In this document: piece after piece, positions 40,283-48,769 of the stretch | Layout: each line of letters begins with the position of its first letter | How positions within the stretch are numbered: position 1 is the stretch's first letter | NCBI GenBank assembly: GCA_947453625.1 | Contig: CANGHK010000029.1 | Coordinates: 1-64,000, forward strand | From: Burkholderiales bacterium | GTDB taxonomy: Bacteria > Pseudomonadota > Gammaproteobacteria > Burkholderiales > Burkholderiaceae_C | Direction of reading: 5' to 3' | Length of the DNA: 64,000 nt | The notes under the pieces: model-generated | Seen by the model: the letters and a program-made list of their open reading frames with translations, nothing else | Told to the model about the DNA's origin: nothing | Database searches by the model: none | Position numbers and translations under genes: made by a program

Positions 40283-41079
40283 GCGCCATCCGCAAGAGCG
40301 TGTTGATCACCGGCGCGGGCAGCGGCATAGGCCGCGACGCCGCGTTCGCCCTGGCCGCGCGCGGCCACCGGGTCTGGGCCACCACGGTCGACGAGGACCA
40401 GGCGCTGGTGCTGCGCGCCGAGGCGGTGTCGCGCGGCCAGGCGCTGGAGGTGTTCAAGCTCGATATCACCTCGGCCGGCGACCGGGCGCTGCTGCTGCCG
40501 CTGGCGCCCGATGTGCTGATCAACAACGCCGGGGTCGGCGAGTCGGGCTCGCTGGCCGAGGTCGATGTCGACCGCATCCGCCAGGTCTTCGAGGTCAATG
40601 TCTTCGCCACGCTGGCGCTGACCCAGCTCGCGCTGCGCGCGATGATTGCGCGCCAGCGCGGCACGGTGCTGTTCGTCAGCTCGATCGCCGGCCGGGTGCC
40701 CATGCCCTTCCTGATGCCTTATTCGATGAGCAAGTTCGCGCTGTCGGCCGCCGGCGCCGGGTTGCGCGCCGAGATGGACCAGCTCGGCCGCCAGGTGCAG
40801 ATCGCGCTGATAGAGCCCGGCGCCATCCACACCGGCTTCAACCAGGCGATGACCGAGCGCAAGTACGCCTGGATGGGCGAGCAGTCCTACTTTGCCGGCC
40901 AGGCCGATCGCATGCGGGCCAGGGAGCGTCGGTTGTTCAGCCTGCTCGAGGCCAGGGACACCCGCTCCATCGTGGCCATGATCGTCCAGGCCACCGAGGC
41001 CAGGCGGCCGCGGCTGCGCTATGTCGCGCCCTGGATCCAGGGCGTCGGCGTGCGGCTGGCGCGCATCTTCGGCGTCTGA
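40279..41079 (+). CDS. SDR family oxidoreductase
   Basis: [54 protein letters not shown] overlap with upstream gene. Confidence 0.91.
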   Translation: MSAIRKSVLITGAGSGIGRDAAFALAARGHRVWATTVDEDQALVLRAEAVSRGQALEVFKLDITSAGDRALLLPLAPDVLINNAGVGESGSLAEVDVDRIRQVFEVNVFATLALTQLALRAMIARQRGTVLFVSSIAGRVPMPFLMPYSMSKFALSAAGAGLRAEMDQLGRQVQIALIEPGAIHTGFNQAMTERKYAWMGEQSYFAGQADRMRARERRLFSLLEARDTRSIVAMIVQATEARRPRLRYVAPWIQGVGVRLARIFGV

Positions 41080-41153
41080 GAGGGGCCCGGTTCGCGCCGC
41101 AACGTGCCGCTGCGCGGTCTTGAATTGGCCCGTGCCGCACCCAGGTGTGAACA

Positions 41154-41576
41154 ATGGACACCCACCATGTCGTTTGCGCCCACTGTGGCGCCGTCAACCG
41201 CCTGCCCCTCAACCGTCTGGCCGACGATCCCGATTGCGGGCGATGCCACAAGCCGCTGCTCGACGGCCGCCCGGTCGAACTCGATGACCGCAGTTTCGAT
41301 GCCTTCGTGCGCCAGACCACGCTGCCGGTGCTGGTGGATTTCTGGGCGCCCTGGTGCGGTCCCTGCCGGCAGATGGCGCCGCAGTTCGAGGCTGCGGCGC
41401 GGCAGTTGAAAGGCCGGGCGCTGCTGGTCAAGGTCAACAGCGACGACAGCCCCGCGGCGGCGTCCCGGTTTGCGATCCGCAGCATTCCCACGCTGGTGCG
41501 GCTGCAGGCGGGCGCCGAATTGCGTCGCCAGTCGGGCGCGCTGCCGGCCGCACAGATCGTGGCGTTGGCGGGCTGA
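41154..41576 (+). CDS. trxC: Thioredoxin 2 (TrxC) with N-terminal zinc ribbon
   Basis: VVCAHCGAVNRLP...CGRCHKPLLDG; WAPWCGPCRQMAP. Confidence 0.94.
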   Translation: MDTHHVVCAHCGAVNRLPLNRLADDPDCGRCHKPLLDGRPVELDDRSFDAFVRQTTLPVLVDFWAPWCGPCRQMAPQFEAAARQLKGRALLVKVNSDDSPAAASRFAIRSIPTLVRLQAGAELRRQSGALPAAQIVALAG

Positions 41577-41654
41577 GCCGCTGCGCAGCCTGGCCGGCGG
41601 CGGCGTCGTCGGGCCTAATATGCAGGGCGGGCGGGGGAACTGCGGCCCTCGCTG

Positions 41655-42842
41655 TCACGCCGCCAACTGCCGCGCCAAGCCGCGCCGCGGCGCCGGCGTA
41701 CGCGGCGCCGTGCCGGCCGGCAGATAACCCAGCCGCGCCAGCATCTGCACCGTATTGCCGGGCTGCGGCGCGTCCAGCAGGGCGTGGATCGCGCGGTAGG
41801 GCGCGGCCACCGCGTCAAACTCCTGCAGCGACTGTTCGTTGGGGTGCAGCGCCAGCCCGGTGGCGGTGGCGGCCAGGTTGATGCGCGCATAGGCGCGGCC
41901 GGCGGCGATTTGCTGGCTGCGCTGGTTGCCCTCGCTGACCAGCCACAGGTAGGCTGGCGTCGATGCGGTGAGCGCGTCGAAGTCCTGGATCTGGCCGCGC
42001 GTCGCGCTGGAGTCGGGCGCCGGGAAGGTGCTGCGGTCGAACAAGCCGGTCTTGGCCAGCACCACCAGCAGCGGGCTGTCTATCGTGATGCCGTCGCGGT
42101 GCTGGTCAATCTCGGCGCTGCCCACGCGCAGCAGCCGCATCGACTCCATCATCGGCGCCTCGGTGCTCAACTCGATGCGCCAGGCCTCGCGGGCGATGGC
42201 CCGGATGCCGTCGAGCCGGCTGCGGTCGTCCGCAAGCGTGTCGGCCGCGCCGGCCAGACCCAGGCGCAGCGGCAGGCCGGCAACAGCGTTGCGCAGCCGC
42301 TGCACATCGGCCGGCGCGATGGCCCGTGCCGGGTCGTAGGCGCGGCGGTCGGTGCGGCGCGCCAGCACCTGTTTGAACAGCGGGTCGGGCGCGGCGCCGG
42401 CGTCGGGCAGCAGTCGCACCCGGGCAAAGGCGCGGCCATCCAGGCGCTGGCCGGGTTCACCGTCGGGAAACAGGCGGATTTCGGCACGCTGGCCACGCTC
42501 GGCGGCGGCCAGCACCAGCAGTTCGAGAAACGCGCCGGCACCCATCAGGATCTGCCGGCCATAGGGGTCGGTGGCGGGCAGCAGGCGCTGCGGGTCCAAC
42601 CGCAAGACGATTTCACCGGGCGTGGCCAAGTCGGCCAGCCAGGGTTGCCTGTTGTGCGGATTGGGCGCCAGCAGCGCATACGACAACACCCAGTGCCGCA
42701 GTTCGGCGTCAGGCGCCGGGCCTTGCCAGGCGGCCACCGCGCTGTCGGGCACCTCGAACACCGAACAGCCGGCCAGTCCGCCTGCGGCCGCGGCGAGCAC
42801 CACGCCGCCTCCGGCCAGCCGCATGAACACACGTCGTTCCAT
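41655..42842 (-). CDS. Acg-like / nitroreductase-family FMN protein with signal/lipobox
   Basis: Signal AGGGVVLAAAAGGLAGC; ALLAPNPHNRQPWLADL...RRTDRRAY. Confidence 0.8.
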   Translation of the reverse strand: MERRVFMRLAGGGVVLAAAAGGLAGCSVFEVPDSAVAAWQGPAPDAELRHWVLSYALLAPNPHNRQPWLADLATPGEIVLRLDPQRLLPATDPYGRQILMGAGAFLELLVLAAAERGQRAEIRLFPDGEPGQRLDGRAFARVRLLPDAGAAPDPLFKQVLARRTDRRAYDPARAIAPADVQRLRNAVAGLPLRLGLAGAADTLADDRSRLDGIRAIAREAWRIELSTEAPMMESMRLLRVGSAEIDQHRDGITIDSPLLVVLAKTGLFDRSTFPAPDSSATRGQIQDFDALTASTPAYLWLVSEGNQRSQQIAAGRAYARINLAATATGLALHPNEQSLQEFDAVAAPYRAIHALLDAPQPGNTVQMLARLGYLPAGTAPRTPAPRRGLARQLAA

Positions 42843-42964
42843 CGCCCACTCCCAGACCTTGTTGCGATGGATTCAATTTAACGTTGACCCCTCCGTCGTG
42901 CAAGTGCGGTGCGGTGCGGTGCCGGGGCGGCGCTGGCCGCTGGTCTTGGCGCTGGTCTTGCGGC

Positions 42965-43873
42965 TCAGTAGCCCAGGCTGCGGTCCACCCGGTTGGGCAG
43001 CGGCTCACCGCGCTGCAGGCAACGCAGGCCGGCGATGAACTGCGCCGCCACGGTGGCGGGCGAGGACTGGGCGGCGATGTGCGGTGTGATCAGGACGCCG
43101 GGCGTGTCCCACAGCGGGTCGTCGGCAGTCATCGGCTCGGTCACCTGCACATCCAGCGCCGCGCCGGCCAGCTGACCCGAGGCCAGCGCCGCGATCAGGT
43201 CCGCCTCGACCACATGGTGGCCGCGCGCGATGTTGATCAAGCAGGCGCCGCGCGGCATCGCGGCAAAGGCGGCGGCGTCGAGCAGGCCCTCGGTCTGCGG
43301 CGTCAGCGGCAAGGCGTTGACGACGATCTCGCTGCCGACCAGCGCATTGGCCAAGGCCCCGCTGTCGCGCCGCCAGCCGGCCACCTCGAAGCCCACTGCC
43401 CGCAGCACACGGCCGACCTCGCGCCCGACCTCGCCCCAGCCCAGAACCAGCACTCGCGCGCGGGTGGCCGCCATCGGCTGGCGCAGCCATTGCCGCTGGG
43501 CTTGCTGGGTCTCGTAGCCCGGCAGGCCGCGGGCGTGGCGCAGCGCCATCAGCGCGACATACTGGGCGATGCCCAGCGCCTGGTCGGGATCGACCACCCG
43601 CGAGACGGCCACCGCCGGCGCCAGTTCGGGCACCAGCAGTTTTTCCACGCCAGCCGCCATCGAGCAGACCCAGCGCAGCGCCGGCAGCCGTTCGGCCAGC
43701 CCGGGCGGAAAGCGCCAGCCCAGCACCACCTCGATGGGGTCGAGCAGGGCCGGGTCCAGCGTGCGGCTGAAGGGCAGCAGCGTCAGTTCGGGGGCTTGGG
43801 CGCGGATGGCGGCAACCAGCGGCGCGGCCATGGCGGCGTCGGCCAGCAGCAGGATGGGGGCGGATGGGTTCAT
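42965..43873 (-). CDS. Glyoxylate/hydroxypyruvate reductase A-like (D-2-hydroxyacid dehydrogenase)
   Basis: VLGWGEVGREVGRVLRAVGFEVAGWRR...NIARGHHVVEADLIAALASGQLAGAALDV...HIAAQSSP. Confidence 0.9.
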   Translation of the reverse strand: MNPSAPILLLADAAMAAPLVAAIRAQAPELTLLPFSRTLDPALLDPIEVVLGWRFPPGLAERLPALRWVCSMAAGVEKLLVPELAPAVAVSRVVDPDQALGIAQYVALMALRHARGLPGYETQQAQRQWLRQPMAATRARVLVLGWGEVGREVGRVLRAVGFEVAGWRRDSGALANALVGSEIVVNALPLTPQTEGLLDAAAFAAMPRGACLINIARGHHVVEADLIAALASGQLAGAALDVQVTEPMTADDPLWDTPGVLITPHIAAQSSPATVAAQFIAGLRCLQRGEPLPNRVDRSLGY

Positions 43874-43954
43874 GGCGCGGAGTGTCGTGCGCGCAATGGA
43901 GGCTGGCCTATCACACCGGTGACGGTCTGGGCAGCCTGCCGCAGCGGCCGCGCA

Positions 43955-43996
43955 ACGTCACATCGTTGTCATCAAATCAGCATCGTGCTGTCACAT
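43955..43996 (+). promoter_or_regulatory. Candidate Pho box array upstream of the TonB receptor
   Basis: GTCA at 43957, 43968 and 43990, plus degenerate AGCA at 43979: four units at exact 11-bp phase; AT-rich TAAATA at 44001. Confidence 0.5.
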
Positions 43997-44052
43997 GGGG
44001 TAAATAAACTTTTTGCATGGTTTATCCCAATAGCTCAGTGCAAAGCCCCGCC

Positions 44053-46278
44053 ATGACACCTCCCTTCAAGACCTCGACCCTCGCCCGCGGCATAGCCTTC
44101 GGCTGGACCGCCCTCGCGCTCGGCGCACCGGCGCTGGCCGCCGATGCAGACACGGCGCAGACCATCACGATCAGTGCCAAGTCTGGCGCCTACCTGAAGG
44201 ACAAGGACTCGGCCTCGGCGGTCGCGCCCACCCAGTCCAGCCTGCAGGCGACCCAGCCGCAATCGATCATCACGCGCGAGTTCATCGAGCAGTCGGTCGC
44301 ACCCACCGCCGAGTACAGCCGGGTCGTCAACATCGCCCCCAGCCTGTCTGGCGATTCGGCCAACGGCCCCGGGCTGAGCGAGACCAAGACGACGCTGCGC
44401 GGCTTCAGCGACGACCAGTACAACATCACCTTCGACGGCATCCCCTGGGGCGATACCAACAACCCGGCCCACCATTCGACCTCGTTCTTCCCGGCCTCGG
44501 TGATCGGTGCGGCGGTGGTCGAGCGCGGCCCGGGCAACGCCAGCAACCTGGGTTTCGCCACCTTCGGCGGCTCGATCAACCTGTTTTCCAAGAAGCCTGG
44601 CGCCGAGCGCGACATCAGCGTCTTCGGCTCGCTGGGCAACTGGAACACCCGGCTCGTCGGCGTCGCGGTCGAGAGCGGCCGGCAGGCCGAACTGGGCAAT
44701 GGCACGCTGCAGTTCAACCTGCAGCACCTGGAGTCCGACGGCTACATGTCGCTGAGCGCGATCCGGAGTGACAACCTGACCGTCAAGCTCGAGCGCCCGG
44801 TGGGCTCGGACTCGACCCTGACGCTGCTGGCCTCGGTCAACCGCATCCACTATGTGCAGCCCGACAACAGCAAGGGCCCGACGCTGGCCCAGGTCGCCCT
44901 GCATGGCAAGAACTACCTGCTCAACAACGACCCGACCAGCTTCAACTACGCCGGCTTCAACCACACCGACAAGGACACCGACTTCGAGTACGCGCGGCTG
45001 CGCACCGACTGGGGCCAGGGTCTGAATACCGAGGCCAAGGTCTACACCTACGCCTACAACAACCAGACCATTTCGTCGACCGACCCGACCGGCAAAACCG
45101 CGCCCGGCACCAAGGTCGCGGTCAATGGCGTGACGGTCGCCAAGGCCAGCGACATCCCGGGCATAGACAAGCAGAACAAGTACCGCGTCTACGGCGGCAT
45201 GTTCCAGGCCGAGAAGCAAGTCTCCGCCGGTTTGCTGCGCGCCGGACTGTGGGTCGAGCACTCGGACACCGACCGCCACCAGTACGACCTGGACCTGACG
45301 CTGGGCAATGTCCCCAACCTGGTTGAAAAGACGGCGCCGCTGGCCGTCAAGTTCGACCAGAAGTCGAATATCGACTCGCTCCAGCCCTATGCCGAATTCG
45401 AGTGGACGCCCTTGTCGGGCACGACGCTCACCCCCGGCATCAAGCAGGTCGAGATCAAGCGCTCGGTCGACGCCACCGTCAACCAGACCACGCGCACGCC
45501 GCTGAACACGTCGGTCAGCTACCACAGCACGCTGCCCTTCCTGACGGTCAACCAGCAACTTGGCCAGGGCCTGGCGGCCTATGCGCAGTACGCCAAGGGT
45601 TTCCAGATCCCCGACCTGAACACCCTCTACATCGCCGACCCGACAAAGAACAGCAGCGAGCCGCAGACCTCGACCAATTATCAGGTCGGCATCGTCGGCC
45701 AGTCCAAGGCCTTGACCTGGGACGTCGACCTCTACCAGATCGACTTCAAGAACAAGCTGGTCTCCAACGGCCTGGGCGGCACGGCCGCGGCCTATGTCAA
45801 CATCGGCGGCGCGACCTACAAGGGCATCGAAGGCCAGGCCACCTATGCGCTTGGCGGCGGCTTCGCGGTCTATGCCAACGCCTCGGTCAACAAGGCCACC
45901 GCGCTCGACACCGGCAAGCAGATTTCCGGTGCTCCCGAGATGACCGCCGCGCTGGGCGCGCTGTACAACGCCGGGCCCTGGGGCGCGTCGCTGATCGCCA
46001 AGCGCACCGGTGCGGCCTACCAGCAGGAATACAGCGCCAGCGCCCCGGCCGACTACGAGGCTTACAAGGTGCAGGCCTATGACAACGTCGACCTGGGCCT
46101 GTCCTACACCTTGCGCGGCGTGCCGGCGATCGGCGCCAAGTCGCTCAAGCTGCAGGTCAATGTGTTCAACCTGCTGAACCGCCAGAACGTCACCGCGATC
46201 AGCGGTACCGGGACCTACGCGCAGTACACCTATCAGGCCCCGCGCAGCCTGCAACTGTCGGCCAAGGCCAGCTTCTGA
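44053..46278 (+). CDS. TonB-dependent outer-membrane receptor
   Basis: Signal peptide; plug TTLRGFSDDQYNITFDGIPWGD...VERGPGNASNLGFATFGGSINLFSKKPG; C-terminal aromatic QLSAKASF. Alternative in-frame ATG at 44017. Confidence 0.93.
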   Translation: MTPPFKTSTLARGIAFGWTALALGAPALAADADTAQTITISAKSGAYLKDKDSASAVAPTQSSLQATQPQSIITREFIEQSVAPTAEYSRVVNIAPSLSGDSANGPGLSETKTTLRGFSDDQYNITFDGIPWGDTNNPAHHSTSFFPASVIGAAVVERGPGNASNLGFATFGGSINLFSKKPGAERDISVFGSLGNWNTRLVGVAVESGRQAELGNGTLQFNLQHLESDGYMSLSAIRSDNLTVKLERPVGSDSTLTLLASVNRIHYVQPDNSKGPTLAQVALHGKNYLLNNDPTSFNYAGFNHTDKDTDFEYARLRTDWGQGLNTEAKVYTYAYNNQTISSTDPTGKTAPGTKVAVNGVTVAKASDIPGIDKQNKYRVYGGMFQAEKQVSAGLLRAGLWVEHSDTDRHQYDLDLTLGNVPNLVEKTAPLAVKFDQKSNIDSLQPYAEFEWTPLSGTTLTPGIKQVEIKRSVDATVNQTTRTPLNTSVSYHSTLPFLTVNQQLGQGLAAYAQYAKGFQIPDLNTLYIADPTKNSSEPQTSTNYQVGIVGQSKALTWDVDLYQIDFKNKLVSNGLGGTAAAYVNIGGATYKGIEGQATYALGGGFAVYANASVNKATALDTGKQISGAPEMTAALGALYNAGPWGASLIAKRTGAAYQQEYSASAPADYEAYKVQAYDNVDLGLSYTLRGVPAIGAKSLKLQVNVFNLLNRQNVTAISGTGTYAQYTYQAPRSLQLSAKASF

Positions 46279-46286
46279 GCAATGCC

Positions 46287-47690
46287 ATGACGCTGCCGCG
46301 CGCGCCGCGTTGCAGCGCCTGGCTGGGCGCGCTTCTGCTGCTGGCGCTGGCGGGCTGCGCGCCCGCCCGCCTGGCCGTCGATGCCGCGCCGCGCCAGGCC
46401 TGGGTGCAGGCGGCGTCGGATGGCCGCTGGGTGGTGCGGGCGCTGACCGAGTCCGGCAGTTGCCCCGTCCTGCGCTGGCAGAGTGGCGAGCAGGCCATGC
46501 AGCAGGCGATGCAACTCCGCGCTGCACCGGCCGTCATCGCGCCGCGACCAGGCTCAGCCCAAGCCGAGGCCAAGCCCTCGGTCTTTGCGCTGCGCAGCTG
46601 CGAGGCCAGCCTGCCCGCTGGCGCGCAAGGGCTGCAGGTCGGCGGCGTGGTCGTGCCGGCGCCGGCCGCCGAGATCCGCCGCATCGTGCTGATCGCCGAC
46701 ACCGGCTGCCGCCTCAAGCAGTCCGAGCAGGCCTTCCAGGACTGCAACGACCCGGCGCGCTGGCCCTTCGCCGCGATTGCCGCCAGCGCGGCGGCCAGGA
46801 AGCCCGACCTGGTGATCCACCTGGGCGACCTTCATTACCGCGAAAGCCCCTGCCCCGCCGGCCGTCCCGGTTGTGCCGGCAGCCCCTGGGGCTATGGCGA
46901 CGACGCCTGGGAGGCCGATTTCTTTCGGCCCGCCGCGCCCTTGCTGGCGGCCGCGCCCTGGCTGTTCGTGCGCGGCAACCATGAGTCCTGCGGCCGCGCC
47001 GGTGCCGGCTGGATGCGCATGCTGGACGCCCACCCCTGGACGCCGTCGCGCGCCTGCCAGGACCCGGCGGGCGACGCCGAGGGTGATTTCAGCCCGCCTC
47101 ATGCGGTGCCGCTGACGGCCGACAGCCAGTTCATCGTCTTCGACTCGGCGTTTGCGGCGGGCAAGCCTTACCGCGGCGACGACCCGGTGGCCAGGCGCTA
47201 TGCCGCGCAACTGCTGCAGGTGCAGCAGCTGGCCGCCGCCAAACCGCACAGCCTGTTTCTCAACCACCACCCGGTGCTGGGCTTCGGCGGAAGCGCCAGC
47301 GGCGCGCCCAAGCCCGGCAACGCCGGCTTGCAGTCGGTGATGGCTGCGGCCCACCCGGCGCGGCTGTTTGCCGACGGCATCGACTTGGTGCTGAGCGGCC
47401 ATGTGCACCTGTTCGAGGCGCTGGGATTCTCCAGCGGCCACCCGGGCGCGGTGGTGCTGGGCAATGGCGGTTCGGCGATGGAGGGCTTTGTCGACGAGGC
47501 CGCGGCGCTGCGGGCCCAACCCGCTCCCGGCGCCGTGGTGCAGTCTTTCGCCAGCCACCCGGGCTTCGGTTTCGCCACCCTGGACCGCGACGGCCAGGCC
47601 TGGCAGCTCAGCGCCTGGAGCGTGGCGGGCCAGTTGCTGCGGCGCTGCACGCTGCAGGGGCCGACTATCACCTGCGAAGCGGCGCCCTGA
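46287..47690 (+). CDS. Metallophosphoesterase, exported
   Basis: VLIADTGCR, HLGDLHYR, VRGNHESC, LNHHPVLGF, LSGHVHLFE calcineurin-like motifs. Confidence 0.9.
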   Translation: MTLPRAPRCSAWLGALLLLALAGCAPARLAVDAAPRQAWVQAASDGRWVVRALTESGSCPVLRWQSGEQAMQQAMQLRAAPAVIAPRPGSAQAEAKPSVFALRSCEASLPAGAQGLQVGGVVVPAPAAEIRRIVLIADTGCRLKQSEQAFQDCNDPARWPFAAIAASAAARKPDLVIHLGDLHYRESPCPAGRPGCAGSPWGYGDDAWEADFFRPAAPLLAAAPWLFVRGNHESCGRAGAGWMRMLDAHPWTPSRACQDPAGDAEGDFSPPHAVPLTADSQFIVFDSAFAAGKPYRGDDPVARRYAAQLLQVQQLAAAKPHSLFLNHHPVLGFGGSASGAPKPGNAGLQSVMAAAHPARLFADGIDLVLSGHVHLFEALGFSSGHPGAVVLGNGGSAMEGFVDEAAALRAQPAPGAVVQSFASHPGFGFATLDRDGQAWQLSAWSVAGQLLRRCTLQGPTITCEAAP

Positions 47691-47832
47691 TCCTGGCGCT
47701 GGCCGCGCATCTGGCCTGTGCTTCCCGCACAGTTCGTCGCATAGGCCGCTGCCAGCGCTGGATAAGCTTGCGCGGTGACAGGGTGTGCTGGGCCGGTTGC
47801 CAGGCCTGGAATTCGGCGAAAGTGTGGCGGTG

Positions 47833-48744
47833 ATGGATGTATTTCTGCGCTGGGCGGTGCCAGTGGCCTTGCTGCTGGCGCTGGGTTGGGGGGCTTGGTG
47901 GAGGCAGCGCCGGGCGGCCCGTCAGCGCGCGGTCCCGCCCGCGGTGGCGCCTGCGCCAGCGCCGGACGAACGCCAGACCGGCGCGTTGCCCGCCCGCGCC
48001 GACAGCGCTGCGGTCTCGGCCCAGCGAGAGGCCGTTGCCCAGGCGCTGCGCCAGGCCCGTGGCCGCGCCGCGGCGGATGCGGCGCGCATTGCCGCGACGC
48101 GCATTGCCGCGGCGCGCCAGGCTCCGTCGCCAGTACAGCCGCCACCCAGCCCCCGAACGGCTTTACGGCCACTGCCTCCCGAAGCCGCAAGCCGGGCGGT
48201 GCCCGCAGCCTCGCCATCGGCAAGACCATTGACCCCCTTTGCCGCCACGGCGCCCGCGTCGCGCAGCCTCGCGCCAGGCGCGCCGCCGCAGCCCTTGCCA
48301 CCGCTGCCTCAGCGTGTGGCGCCTGCCCTCGCGATGCGCCCCACCGTGCTGGTCGTCGACGACTCCAAGGTGGTGCGGATCAAGACCAGCCGCTTGCTCG
48401 AAAAGCAGGGCTACCGCGTGCTGCTGGCCGAGGACGGCCTCAGCGCGCTGGACGCGGTGGCCGCGCAGCGTCCCGATCTGGTGATCACCGATGTGGATAT
48501 GCCCGGGCTGGATGGCTTTGGGCTGACCCAGCGTCTGCGTGCCCAGCCACGCTGGCGGCGGCTGCCGGTGATCATGATCACCTCGTCCGACGACAAGCAC
48601 CGCGCCGCCGCGGCCGCGGTCGGCGTCACCTTGTTGCTCGGCAAGCCTTATGCCGAGGACCTGCTGCTGGCTGAGGTGCACCAGGCTCTGGTGGCGGCTC
48701 TGGCGGAGGCCCCACCGGCCGGCGCTGGTTTGGTGCTGCAGTAG
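47833..48744 (+). CDS. Membrane-anchored response regulator receiver protein
   Basis: N-terminal TM MDVFLRWAVPVALLLALGWGAWW, Pro/Ala linker, REC domain VLVVDDSKVVR...LVITDVDMPGLDG...MITSSDD...LLGKPY. Confidence 0.87.
   Translation: MDVFLRWAVPVALLLALGWGAWWRQRRAARQRAVPPAVAPAPAPDERQTGALPARADSAAVSAQREAVAQALRQARGRAAADAARIAATRIAAARQAPSPVQPPPSPRTALRPLPPEAASRAVPAASPSARPLTPFAATAPASRSLAPGAPPQPLPPLPQRVAPALAMRPTVLVVDDSKVVRIKTSRLLEKQGYRVLLAEDGLSALDAVAAQRPDLVITDVDMPGLDGFGLTQRLRAQPRWRRLPVIMITSSDDKHRAAAAAVGVTLLLGKPYAEDLLLAEVHQALVAALAEAPPAGAGLVLQ
48084..48113 (+). repeat. 15-bp tandem duplication in the receiver-protein linker
   Basis: gcgcattgccgcgac / gcgcattgccgcggc (14/15 identity), encodes repeated RIAA. 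Confidence 0.85.
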
Positions 48745-48769
48745 CCGGCGCGCGGCGGGGCCTGATCGC

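Noticed and set aside
43909-43920. CACACCGGTGAC upstream of the TonB receptor as a weak third TetR site
   Set aside because: Core differs (ACACCGGTGA vs ACACCAGTGT) and flanks do not match; not supportable by eye
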